64,000 bases of DNA, from contig CM049306.1 in the NCBI GenBank assembly GCA_026874595.1, positions 21,871,019-21,935,018 of the forward strand, written 5' to 3'. Every line of letters begins with the position of its first letter. The first letter of the stretch is position 1. The position numbers were made by a program, and so were the translations under genes. Below are positions 22,231 through 33,300 of the stretch, one piece after another. This stretch comes from Sipunculus nudus (taxonomy: Eukaryota; Annelida; Sipuncula; Golfingiida; Sipunculidae). Under the pieces are notes generated by a model, which saw nothing but the letters and a program-made list of their open reading frames with translations, was not told where the DNA came from and made no database searches.

Positions 22231-24219
22231 TCATAAAAAGGATTTATATAGTTGTTTAAAACGCTTAACATCAGTTACGTGTCTTAAATTATTGGGAAGT
22301 TGATTCCAGTAATGCGGGCCTGAGTAAAGAAAGCTTGATTTAAATCTATCAGTTCTCGGTTTTATGATTGCAAGACTGCCACTGGTCGTGTGTCGTGTAT
22401 TGTATGGGTTACGTGCATATTTGAGACCATTTCTAAAAGTAGGAGGTGCATCACCAAATAAACATTTAAAAACTAAAATATTTACAAAATAGCGATATCT
22501 CTGTTCCACGGTCATCCAACCTAACTGAATTATTAATGATGCTGGAGAAGTATTTATATCGAAGTTTTTTGTAACAATACGGGCAGCTTTATTTTGGAGT
22601 CTCTGGATTTTTGACTTGTACGTTTTCGAGCATCCACCCCAAACAGAAATACAGCAATCAATATGGCTTTGAATAAGAGAATGATATATAAGTTTTAGAG
22701 TTGGTGTTTGAAGAAACTTGCTAAGTCGGTAAAGGACATGTAATTTTGTGATAATTTTATCGTAAATATAATCTACATGATCCTTCCATTTTAAGCGGGA
22801 GTCGACGATTAAACCCAAAAGTTTCGTGTTATTTTCGGGAATTAATGTAACATTATTAATGTTAATGTTTTTGGTAAAATTAGAGTTATGGCTAAATATC
22901 ACAATACTCGATTTAACAGGGTTGATACATAAATGATTTACTCTGAACCATTTTAGGGCCATGTCAATCTTGCTTTGTAAATGGCTGATTGCATTATCGG
23001 CGGAATCAGCACAGGTAAGCAGTGTGATATCGTCAGCATAAAGTATACACTTGTTATTCATATAGCTCGGGAAATCATTCATATAAATAAGAAATAGTAT
23101 AGGCCCTAGTACTGTGCCTTGGGGAGTACCGATGTTTACGGTAGAAGTTTTCGAAATTGAACCACAGGAGGAAACGAACTGGCGCCTGTCGGATAAATAA
23201 GAATTGAACCACGCGAGCTCTACATTTTCTATTCCATACTTCTGGAGTTTTTCGAGCAGTATAGAATGATCGAGGCTATCAAAACCCTTCCTTATGTCCA
23301 TAAAGCACGCAGCTGTAATGTTATTATTATCAAGGTTAGTAAGACATTCATCGACTAGCGTATGTAAGGCTAAATGAGTTGATCGATTTGGTAGGTATGC
23401 GAACTGTTTCTCAGTAAACATTTGATTTTTATTAAGGTGTGCGACAACATGGCATTTTACAAAATGTTCTAAAATTTTTGGGACATGTCCAGTGACGGAA
23501 ATAGGACGATAATTGGTAGGGTCACACTTGATACCAGAACCCTTGTAAATTGGAGTGATACGCGCAGTTTTCCAGTCCTGAGGAACAATGCCAGTTGAAA
23601 GAGAAAGATTAAACAGATGAGCCAAGCATTGAGAAATCACAGATGAAGCTATTTTAAGAAAGAATCCAGACATCCCTAACACATCATCCTTTAATGTTGC
23701 ATCTAATTCCATTAAACGAGAATGGACAAAACGCGTAGAAACACGAGGAAAATAGAACGTTTTTGCAAAAGAATTGATAATAAACGAATTTGTTTCAATT
23801 TTCCCTTGGAAATCTTCGTTTATAAGTTTTCCCACAGAACTAAAGAAATCGTTGAATTTATCACAGTCGATATCAGTATTTGTTTTTTGCGTGTTCTTAT
23901 TTGAAGGGATTACGTGCTTTAGTGCCTTCCAAATTGTACTAGGTTTAGAGACGTTTGAACGAATTAGGTCGGAATAGTATCGAGAGCGATTTTTGCGAAT
24001 TTCACGAGTAACGGTATTACGAAGACGTCTATATTCATTCAAGTCAAAAGCACTGTTTGTCCGTCTTGCTTTTTTATTCGCAAATTCACGTGCATATATT
24101 AAATTTAGTATTTTATCAGTCACCCATCTATTGGAGGTAGATTTTACTCGTCGTTTGTAGGACGGAGCATTATTATTGCAGATTTTTACAAATTCAGATT
24201 GCCACATCTTCCTTGCCAA
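22231..24219 (-). CDS. Reverse transcriptase ORF of the LINE
   Basis: This 662-codon uninterrupted frame encodes the C-terminal part of a LINE polyprotein. The RT motifs are in order: NYRPIS (residues 236-241), FMDIRKGFD (306-314), GTPQGTVLGP (364-373) and the catalytic YADD (394-397). The motif usually read as DLSKAFD is DIRKGFD here, with both aspartates kept. The C-terminal third carries the LQNKAARIVTKNFDIN and RRYRYF-like segments common to CR1/L2/Jockey-group proteins. The stop is the natural C-terminus. The first Met is only the first ATG after the frame breaks of the endonuclease, so the true protein began further upstream. The intact RT but damaged endonuclease suggests a fairly young but dead copy. 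Confidence 0.9.
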   Translation of the reverse strand: MARKMWQSEFVKICNNNAPSYKRRVKSTSNRWVTDKILNLIYAREFANKKARRTNSAFDLNEYRRLRNTVTREIRKNRSRYYSDLIRSNVSKPSTIWKALKHVIPSNKNTQKTNTDIDCDKFNDFFSSVGKLINEDFQGKIETNSFIINSFAKTFYFPRVSTRFVHSRLMELDATLKDDVLGMSGFFLKIASSVISQCLAHLFNLSLSTGIVPQDWKTARITPIYKGSGIKCDPTNYRPISVTGHVPKILEHFVKCHVVAHLNKNQMFTEKQFAYLPNRSTHLALHTLVDECLTNLDNNNITAACFMDIRKGFDSLDHSILLEKLQKYGIENVELAWFNSYLSDRRQFVSSCGSISKTSTVNIGTPQGTVLGPILFLIYMNDFPSYMNNKCILYADDITLLTCADSADNAISHLQSKIDMALKWFRVNHLCINPVKSSIVIFSHNSNFTKNININNVTLIPENNTKLLGLIVDSRLKWKDHVDYIYDKIITKLHVLYRLSKFLQTPTLKLIYHSLIQSHIDCCISVWGGCSKTYKSKIQRLQNKAARIVTKNFDINTSPASLIIQLGWMTVEQRYRYFVNILVFKCLFGDAPPTFRNGLKYARNPYNTRHTTSGSLAIIKPRTDRFKSSFLYSGPHYWNQLPNNLRHVTDVKRFKQLYKSFL

Positions 24220-24950
24220 ATTCAGTCATGTTAGGAATTAAAGATGACATGAAAAAAGATGAACGTATTTCATGAATGAATTTATCCTTGTTAAAAAGTC
24301 TTAAGTTTCGACAGTGTACATATTTTGGATTCTTCTTTTCATCATTTTGTTTCTTTAAAATTGTTGCCGTTAAAAAGTGATCACTCAGGGTCAACTGGTA
24401 AACTTTAGAACTGTAATGCATTTCAGGATCTGATGTATAAATAAGGTCTATCAATGTTTTTTAATGTTTGGTAACACGAGTAGGTGTAGTAATTAGTTGT
24501 TTTGCTAAATCAAGTTTACTTGATTTTAACCTGTAAGGCTGCAAGTAATCAATATTAAAATCTCCTAACAAAATGACATATTTAGAGATCTTAAAAGCTT
24601 GACCAATAACATCAAGCAAAAACATCAATATATTCACTTGATGCATTCGGAGGCCTGTACACGGATCCTATTAAAATAGTTTTCATTCCGAGAGAAATTT
24701 TCACCCATACACTTTCAATGCTACCAGACACTGGCTGAAATACTTGCGGTTTTAGGGATGTTAAAATATACATAATTACACCTCCGCCATGTCGGTGTCT
24801 ATCGTGTCTAAAATACACATAATGTTCGATAGACACCTTAGAATCAAGTACATGTTTGTCAAGCCAAGACTCGGTTAAAGCTAAAACATGTGGCCTGAAA
24901 CGAAAGCACATTTGGCGAATCTCATCAACTTTTGGTATTAAACTGCGTAA
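24194..24950 (-). pseudogene. Broken endonuclease domain of the LINE
   Basis: Three minus-strand frames together cover a LINE apurinic-type endonuclease. They carry ALTESWLD and VYRPPNASS (24911-24612), LLGDFNIDYL (24646-24461), and MIDLIYTSDP with LSDHF (24454-24194). The frames overlap or abut with shifts near 24630, 24455 and 24210, and another shift lies near 24925 before DEIRQM. These breaks mean the polyprotein cannot be translated as one chain from this copy. Confidence 0.85.
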
Positions 24951-25099
24951 GATGCGCCAGAATTGTACCCTTAGCTTCTAATAAGCTGGGCAACTCATCA
25001 GCTAATGAGTACACGTTATTTATTATCGGAAGCTTTGGGTCGTTATTGAGTACAGTAGGTAGGTTGAATGACGTGGAGTTTTCATCGCTAAACTAACTC

Positions 25100-26340
25100 A
25101 ATTGATTCTGTACCATTATGATATCACACACAAATCGATGCCTATAGACATGTTGATTGTAATTTGAAAAGTTATAAATATTAATTAAGTACCATCAGTT
25201 CATGAATATTATTATCCCTTGACCATCTTACATTTGTGATAAAAAAACACTTACTGTTACAGTGATGAACTGTTAAATACTGTTGAGAGGGCTGATGAAT
25301 CGCTGCCTTTGCCCGTAAATTAAATTATTATTCATTAAATATTGTTATATATAAATTATATATTTATATATCAAATTATTTATATATCTAAATAAAAATA
25401 AGTCAATTGTGACTGTGAAACGCATTTTCATGGAACCAGAATAACATATGAACAGATAATTTAAAGACAATTATTGCTTTATTCTGGAAATTATTCTTTA
25501 TTTTCATTTTATTCCAAGAACTCTATTGTTATTTGTGCACAATATACCATGATCAATTATTACAATAGGCAAGGTTATTACAATACAGGTTGGACCGGGC
25601 AACCCAAATTGTAATAAGTCCAATATCCACGGTATTAGACTAGTATGGCGTGTCATTTATAGGGTTGTATGATAATTGTCAGGGGACCTGACGTTGAATT
25701 TCATAAAACGTTTTGTCACTTCAGTATTGGTCAGGACAAGGGTAGTAACAAACAGGTGTTCATACATTTCACTGTCACACCCCTGTTTTGAGTGATCTCC
25801 AGACAGATTGTTAGGTTATTGAGATTGACATATTTGTCTGTCTTGCAATTTGAATGGATCGCTTGAGTTCGGCAGGAGTTCTGAGTTTGGGTTTCCATGG
25901 ACTGAGTTCACCCTGTGGATACCCTAATGTTGGTTCTGATAGATGGTGCTGCTACAGACCTTTCGCTAAATTTCTTCAATAGTGTCAAGGTTAATTTTCC
26001 CATGTGTGTATATTTATATAAATTTCTGCAGGTATCTTCTTCTCCGAAACCGTCAAGCTGAGTTGGTTCGAATGGACACTTTTCGGTGATGTTTGGTCAT
26101 TATTACTTTGTTAACTAATAACAGTCTTCTGTCTGCAAAATGTATCTGCCCTAAAGCTAAAGGCCCATATTGATTTATAAAACCAAGAGAATGACGTCCA
26201 AAATAATCATTCTTCTAATTACTTTCGATGGTTCCACTTGAATGATTTTTTGATAAAATATTGATAGTTTACCGTAATCAAATTACAATAAAACTTTAGC
26301 TATTTGGAGCTGTAACAGCTGACATGGCACGAATTTAAGC
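25100..26340. other. No recognisable gene
   Basis: AT-rich sequence. The only noteworthy piece is the ATTGTAATAA motif cluster at 25550-25610. Confidence 0.55.
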
Positions 26341-26357
26341 AAATTTCTTGCTATATT

Positions 26358-26359
<2 letters not shown>

Positions 26360-26445
<86 letters not shown>

Positions 26446-26460
26446 AGAGAGAGAGAATAT
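26360..26460. repeat. Compound TA/GA microsatellite
   Basis: About 23 TA units followed by about 25 GA units. Confidence 0.97.
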
Positions 26461-26639
26461 ATATCCCAAGACAGGGAAAGTTCAGCTACTCAATAGTATA
26501 TACCAGGCGGCTCCTGCAGACACTCATTGATATATCGGTGGAAATGATAGATCGAGATTTATAAAAAAAAAAAGTAACAATCATAGTCAAGTATGATTTA
26601 TTTAAGTACTGATGTCACATTTTGGATAAAGTGGCTCTG

Positions 26640-26900
26640 GTCAGTGTTTGTGTTATTTGCTATCTACACTGGGACTTCGCATGTGACGATGTGGTCATAT
26701 TTGGAATATGAGTCCTGACGTCATAGAGGACGATGACGTCACTCTTCGTGTACGTGCCGTTTCCTTGAAAGGTATCAGTAGATATATGAAATCATTTTGT
26801 AATGAGAAAGTAAATGACTTAAGCTCCCCGAAACCCCCACCCCCACTGCAGATGGGCCCAAAACCCCAACTTTGGCAAGTTTCGTAGTTAAACTCCAAAA
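26640..26900 (+). repeat. Dispersed repeat with paired TGACGTCA sites, copy 1
   Basis: It contains GGTCATATTTGGAATATGAG, two perfect TGACGTCA palindromes (26716-26723 and 26734-26741), GTGTACGTGCCGTTTCC, and then AAATGACTTAAGCTCCCCGA. The same order recurs near 28080-28190 and 28380-28510. The 3' part corresponds to the sequence flanking the MITE at 28561-29144 and represents an empty site. Confidence 0.7.
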
Positions 26901-27504
26901 TTTTCAATATAAGGTCGCTCATAAAATAACAGCACACAAAAAATCCTCTACAATTAGTTAAATTTCCATAAGTGGTTGTGACAGAGAACACCCAAGAAAA
27001 TTACTGTAAATTATGATATTTACGTATGGCCTATGGCAAAACGTGTCTGTCTCTTGGTTATAAAAACGTGTAAGGTTTCACGATTGTCTTTATTTATATA
27101 AAAGGTGTCTGGACTATAAGTCTGAAATGAAAAACAAAGGTGTATGAAATGTCGCTTTTTGTATGTGTATTTTGTGAATAAATTTTTGTGGAGAAAAAAA
27201 GTTTCGGGAGCTTATTTCTTCAAGAGAAACGTGAAAGATTCCTGATTTATAGAATACGGAAAGCGTTTTCAGAGATTTCCTATAAACCTGCACGGTGGCA
27301 TGCATTATTGTATGTGTTGCCTCTGGGTAAAATCCGGAAACTTAAAAAATCGCTACATATAACGATGGTGAGGAATCTCATTTCCTTATTTCTCAATCCG
27401 GGTACTATTTTTATACGCATACCGCATCTCGCATTCCGTACCTAAGAAATCTTAGCTTGAGTCTGCAAATATATTCTACTTTACCTGTTTATTACCGGCA
27501 GGGG

Positions 27505-28560
27505 TTGTGTTTTTGCGGGCGTTTGTTTGTTTGATTGTCTGTTAGCAACATTAGTCAAAAAGTTATTGACGGATTTTGATGAAATCTTCAGGAATTCTCG
27601 GCAATGATCTAAGGGAAAATTGATTAAATTTTGAAACGGATAACGTTCATGATCCAGGAATATTTTAAAGGAAAAACACTGCTTTCCTGACAGTTGCATA
27701 TCAGGGTAATGAGCTGCCTTGGCGCAGTTTTGCGCTCTCTGAGTGCTTTTCTAGTTATTATTATTACTATAGGCTATGTATTTTAGTATATGGACATACA
27801 ATCGTTTTATTAAGGTTAATTACAGGTACATGGGGAGTGTATTGGGAAATTGTTATGTTTTTGGAGAGTGCATGTTTGTCTGTTTATCTCTTTATCTGTT
27901 AGCACGATAACACAAAGAGTCCGAAAATTGATGAACCGTTCAGGATATCACGAAAATGATACAAGGAACATTTGATTAAACTTTGGGAACGATTCAAGCG
28001 GAAACAACCCCACAATGAGTTCTCCTGCTTTATGGGGGGGGGGGGGGGGTGGAGCATATTTGTTCACGCAAATGACGATATGGCCATATTTGGGGTGCGA
28101 ATCTTGACGTCACAGAGGACAATGACTTCACTCCACGTGTACGTGCCGTTTCCCAGAAAGGTGACGGGAAATCAACGTACAGCAGGGGGGCCATGATTGT
28201 TAATTGTTCGTGGTGAACAGATTTGGATGAAATTATCAGGAGAGCTCGGCAATGATACAAGGAGATTAAAGTATGGGGGCGATCCATGCGTAAATAACTA
28301 CAGAGTGAGCTCTAGTATTTTATGACGGGGGGGGGGGGGGGGGTCTATTGCACATTTGTTTACACTGGCACGTATAGTAGGTGACGATCGTCGATACGGT
28401 CATATTTTGAGTGAGTCGTGACGTCATAGAAGACAATGACGTCTTTCCATTTGTACATGCTACATGCCGTTTCCCTGAAAGGTGTCAGTAAATGAACGGA
28501 CAGCAAGAGGGATACGATTGTTGTTCATTGTTTTTATAGCCCTGGGCCCTGTTGTAATAA
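27505..28560 (+). repeat. Repeated blocks with TGACGTCA, copies 2 and 3
   Basis: Three related blocks around 27530-27650, 27890-28010 and 28200-28290 share phrases such as TGTTAGCA, GGCAATGAT and GATTAAA-TTT-GAAACG. After the second and third blocks come G runs (28026-28040 and 28326-28343) and the TGACGTCA blocks (28105-28112 and 28419-28426). The arrangement suggests a composite repeat duplicated in tandem. No coding capacity is seen. Confidence 0.6.
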
Positions 28561-29144
28561 TGGGGCTGTCCCACTTAGGCGACTCTACAGGCGACCAGGC
28601 TGTCGCCTGTATGGTCGCGTGTAGTCGCCTGAAGTCGCCCCATGACGCGCGACCTCGAAGCTGTCGCCTTTGGATTTTCAAAATGTTCAGAATTCTCAGG
28701 AGACAGCTTTTTGTCGCCAGTGAGCGTAGCTTGTCTTCTACTGGCGTAGGTGCTGTAATAGGCTGTCGCCAGGTGACGCGGGTTGTCGTAGGTCCTGTCG
28801 TAGGCTGTAGCCAGGTGACGCGGGTTGTCGTGTGTGTTGTAACTTGAAACAAGGCCCATCCTAGTGTCCGGCTCCTCACATAGCACATGGTAGAGAATCG
28901 TCGAAGCAAGGTGGACGTAGCAAGAATTCTGGTGTCGTAGGTTGTCGCCAGTGTGGTCGTAGGTTGTCGTAGATGTGGTCGTAGGTTGTCGTCAGTGATT
29001 TTTCTTTGTCGCCGCTACTTTGTCGCCGGTTGTTGCCAGTTTGTCGTAGACTATAGTCGTAGCGGAGGTCCTGTCGCCTGTTTTTCGGCGACCATGAGGC
29101 GACAGCCTGCTCGCCTGTAGAGTCGCCTAAGTAGGAGAGCCCCA
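28561..29144. mobile_element. 584-bp PIF/Harbinger-like MITE
   Basis: The terminal inverted repeats begin TGGGGCT and end AGCCCCA and continue for about 57 bp with few mismatches, sharing CTTAGGCGACTCTACAGGCG. The flanks repeat TAA (28558-28560 and 29145-29147), a 3-bp target duplication typical of PIF/Harbinger. An empty-site paralogue near 26795-26830 (TTGTAATGAGAAAGTAAATG) shows the DNA without the insertion. The interior is GC- and CpG-rich, full of GTCGCC and GTCGTAGG repeats, including a ~42-bp tandem duplication at 28761-28843. It encodes no transposase; open frames across it on both strands are compositional. Confidence 0.8.
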
Positions 29145-29191
29145 TAAGAGAGTCAATGACTAAAGCTCCCCAAATCCCCACCCAACTGGGG

Positions 29192-29630
29192 GCCAAGAAA
29201 ATCTTATGGATATTTTGTAGTACATGGAGATACATTAAGAACTGTTATTATTTACAGACATTTCAACAGTTGTAAACCATACAACTTTGGCATTTAAATT
29301 AAAATTTAAACACTTTTTTTACTGTTAATGACATATGTAATTAAAGGGTTATTACATAAAGGAAATTTATTACAATAGGGGTTACTCTGACCCAACCACT
29401 ATTGTAATAACGTCGCCTATTGTAATAAAAATTTACGATAGAAAAATCTCATGGATATTTTTGTAGTTCACGGAGACACATTATGAACAGTTATAATTTA
29501 CAGACATTTAAGTATTTGTACACCATATAACTGTGGCATTTTAATAAAAATTAAAATACTTTTTTTACCGTAAATGACATATGTAATTGTCTATTACATA
29601 TAAGAACTTTATTACAATAGGGGTTATCTT
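29192..29630. repeat. ~245-bp tandem duplication with inverted repeats
   Basis: Two copies at an offset of 243-246 bp share ATGGATATTTT-GTAGT, TTACAGACATTT, TTAATGACATATGTAATT and TTTATTACAATAGGGGTTA. Between them, a perfect 14-bp inverted repeat (29366-29379 and 29416-29429, TTTATTACAATAGG) can form a hairpin with a 36-nt loop. Confidence 0.75.
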
Positions 29631-29764
29631 TGGTGGATGGTTATCATGTATGTCTATGGAAGTCCATGTATTGAGGTCAGGTTAACCATCACCAGCAGTA
29701 TCTCTGTTACTGCACACAAATGTCCATCTTTAATAACATAGGAGTATAAAGTAGGAGTATATAT

Positions 29765-30588
29765 TGTTACGGAACCTAATATCAACAGATCATGTATGCG
29801 TGATAAACACAAATTTTGTCAGAGAGATAAAAAAATTAGATTCTGTAACACTAGGCAGCGTGAAATGTCTAGGGGAATAAATAAAGAAGTCAGTGTTTTT
29901 TTGTTAACAAATAACTATAATTTATTCTTGAAAACAACCCTAACATTACAATACACTAAATCAATACAATTACACCGTATAACAATGATATAACAACAAA
30001 TCAATTCAATAACACAGTAAAATAAACAAAGTGCACAGTACCTGGATATCACTGTCACAACGATAAGTCCTTTTAAACGTATATGCCGGATGAAAAGTCA
30101 ACACAAATCCTTTCGGAGAATAACAGTCCAATGTAAAGCTCTTGTAACAATCCAGAAAGTAAACTAGGCAGGCAGCATTAAATTGTATAGAGTTAGTAAT
30201 AGTAGAATCCCTGAAATTACTGGATAATCGGACAGGTCCAACAAACTGACATACACACGTCTGTGTCAGCTAGAATCTTCTCTTACCTCTCTCCGCTTTA
30301 AAACACAGTCCCCTCTTCATAACTTCTAACCCTAAGCCGAGAATTTTCCACTTCTCGAACAGTCTAAAGGATCTAACATAAAAGACAGTAAACACGCGTT
30401 ACAGGAATCATCTATATGTCTCTACATACCAGGGTAAACACGTGAGCCCGACCCGGCTCGGCCAGCCGAGAAAGCCCCAAGATAGCATGACAACGAGAGT
30501 TCAACCAGTGCGGATTAAACCGAGAGTGCAACACGCGGCCAGACACGAGTTACGCCCCTGCCACACAATAAAAAGGGCACCTGTAACA
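29765..30588 (-). mobile_element. Solo LTR, copy 2, with ATAT target duplication
   Basis: The termini are TGTTACGG and CCTGTAACA, a perfect TGTTAC/GTAACA inverted pair. It is flanked by ATAT on both sides (29761-29764 and 30589-30592), the 4-bp duplication expected of gypsy-type integrases. It aligns by eye along its length with 16608-17485 and with the reverse of 41450-42330. The 3' third (minus orientation start) is diverged or deleted relative to the other copies. There is no internal region. Confidence 0.88.
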
Positions 30589-30592
30589 ATAT

Positions 30593-32689
30593 GAGTACAT
30601 GCCAGGTCATTTGACTCATTGTTGATATGAAAAATCGTTCGACTAACGTCGTTATCCCTTTAGAATGTATTGCAAAAAAAAATGGTGTTTTAAAACTTCC
30701 AGCTTATCTGAAAATATATTATCTGTAGTTTCCATAAAAAACAGCATAACATACCTAAATTGAAAAAATAAGTATAATAGGTTATACTAATTTGAAATAT
30801 ATTTTTAATTAAATGATTTTATATTTCATCAGCTACATTTTAAGATAAACATGTAACTATAGGGACTGTATTAGTAACCAATATTCTGTGTTCTTCTATA
30901 GCTTGGTTTCGTTGAGCCTTTTCAGTTCAAGATGCATTGCAATACGCACGGGAATATAGCGTTTACATGTGTGCTGACGTTATGTCGCATCATTGCCGCG
31001 GCATCATTTCCTTTGAAAGGGCATTAAGGATTATTTGCATGATCGTTAATCAATAATTTCATCTTTTATATTTGATATAAAAACAAAGCAAGCATTATCT
31101 TACCGACAGAGGTGGCAAAAAGATGCATTCGCCGTTTCTGTCTGCGAACTTCTTAATCTCTTTGTCGCCAAAATATTCTTATATTAAAGTGTGAATTTAA
31201 ATACTTTTTAAATACTGAACGGATTGGTGAATTTTAAAGCGGATCTGGATAATGAAAATCGACGTTAGCGGGGTATATGCTCCCAGGGTGTTTTTTCAAC
31301 ATTTAGAGGAGTTACAAAGGCCTTGAGCACATGGAGCTGAAAGTACGGACATGGTTGACCAACATCCAAATATACAGTAATTTTTTCACAGCATATTATG
31401 TAAAATAAGCCTAAAATATTCATGTTTTAACCTGGAAGAAAATTCCATTACAGGTGCAAATTATCAGCTTTTATTTAATTTTTTGCATTTATTGTAAAAA
31501 AAAGTCATAACAGGTCAGATGTTTTGTACATTCACATTTTACATTAATTATTCTGTTATCAACTCCTGCTCCTGATGTTAAGGTATTTTTCCCCGCTATC
31601 ACGATTCTATCAACCCTAACACTGAAATTGTAAAGTTTGAATTAATAATTTAATGAATGAAAACGTAACAATTCAATTTTGGAGTAGATAAAATCATGAT
31701 ACAGGAAAAATAAAAAAAAAAACTTTTTTGAGATATTGTCATTAAGTTTAATATTATTCCATTAAGAAGCAGATTGTTGTTACTGGGGGCTTAAAGTATT
31801 GTGTACCTTTAATTTTTTTTAATTGCTACAAAATCATGTTATACTGATGGACAAGTTAAAATGCTGTCTAAAAATAGTTTAGAATTTAAAGTTTCACAGA
31901 TCATCTAGCTCAAAGTGACTTGGTCAACCGAACGGGGTTAAAGTTTCCTCCCTCAACACGTTAATCACGCGTGCTCCTTTTGATAATGAATGTGAAACTG
32001 TTTGGTTCAGTTGTTCATTGCTCTCAATTGATTTATGTTTTTATTCAGGCATAAAATGGAATTTAAGCAGAAATTCGGAACCAAACTTCAAGCTACAGGT
32101 TCTGACCTTACCTTTTTGATGACCAATCCTAAGATTTGCTAATTGAAAGAAGATCCAGTAAACTTATCGACTCTTCATGTTTCTGTTTCTTTGTGCCCAA
32201 ACACCTTCAAAGGGTATTGCGTGAATTCTTGTTGAATGTTATAGGATTTAAGGGAAGCAATAAGTCAATTAGGTATCATTTGGATAAATTATGAAATGGA
32301 TCAGTTTTCTTTCCGGTTCTAAAATCTAAAACAGAAAAGAGCGTGCTCGTTGAATTTGTGCACCACACAAATCATACTTTCCAATTTTCACACGAGATGG
32401 AACTTTATCCAGGTTCAATAAACAGAACCTAAAAAAACATGCGTTTATTTTACATTGTAGTCACATTCATAACGATGCCCGGCCAAATAAAAAGATTTTT
32501 TGTTAAAGTAGGAATCTAGGACTCCCACCAGACGCCTTTGAAAGTTTGCCCATCTATTGTCTAAGCATCGTTCTTCAATCGGCTGACGCTCTATAACTCG
32601 ACAAAGGCTCCTCGTTTGTCTGTCTGGCCAGTTTGTACCTGTTACATGTCCCTTTTTATATCACTGGAGATGTACGAAAACCCCAGAAC
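30593..32689. other. No recognisable gene
   Basis: AT-rich, apparently unique sequence. No exon, RNA gene or element end was recognised. Confidence 0.55.
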
Positions 32690-33300
32690 ACGAAGACGAT
32701 CTAGCAGAATGATCACCCTAACAATCTGTTAAAAAATACTGATCAAGGGGCTCGTCCCAGTTAACAATGTCTACAATGTCTACAGTGAATAAACATTGTC
32801 CGACGGTAGCATCACAAGCTGTAAAAATACTGATAACAATGTCTACAATGTCTACGGTGATTAACCCATGTCCTACGATAACCCAAAACTGCTATACAAT
32901 ACTGATTAACCAGGCTGGTCCCAGTTAACAATGTCTACAGTGAGCAGACATTGTCCGACGATCACCCCCAACGAGCTGTAAAATCCTGATACGAGGCGCG
33001 AACAGTTAACAATGTCTATACAATGTCTGCAGTGAGTAGACAATGTCCGACGATCATACCAACGAGCTATAAAATACTGACTGACGGGGCTGGTAACAGT
33101 TAACAATGTCTACAATGTCAGCAGTGACTATAAAGAATGTCAAACGGTCATCCCAACAAGTCATTAAATCTTGATTACGAAGCGCGTAACAGTTAACAAT
33201 GTCGACAGGTATGAACAATATCCGACGATCACTCCAACGAGCTATAAAATATTTACTGACGAGGCTCATAAGTTAACAATGTATATAATGCCTACAGTGT
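32690..33300. repeat. Degenerate minisatellite, 75-95-bp units
   Basis: Seven diverged copies start with AGTTAACAATGTCTAC (near 32759, 32834, 32925, 33005, 33098, 33189, 33268) and share CATTGTCCGACGATCA and AACGAGCTATAAAATACTGA. A stray fragment is at 34024-34070. Minus-strand open frames here are artefacts of the repeat. Confidence 0.8.

Larger units (their letters stand above)
21941..25090 (-). mobile_element. Non-LTR retrotransposon, CR1/L2-like, nearly full 3' part
   Basis: The minus-strand element contains an apurinic-type endonuclease region in broken frames (24950-24194), a long intact reverse transcriptase ORF (24219-22231), an AT-rich 3' UTR, and a 3' end with GGGCCATCCTGGTAAAATA followed by TAAATAAATA near 21950. 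That ending resembles CR1/L2-group elements. Upstream of the endonuclease, frames near 25060-24920 read LPIINNVYSLADELPSLLEA before a frameshift. No ORF1 is seen, so the 5' end is truncated or further away. Clade placement is by look of the motifs only. Confidence 0.85.

Noticed and set aside
28460-29235. Long overlapping ORFs on both strands (103-149 codons)
   Set aside because: They are generated by the GC-rich GTCGCC repeats of the Harbinger-like MITE.
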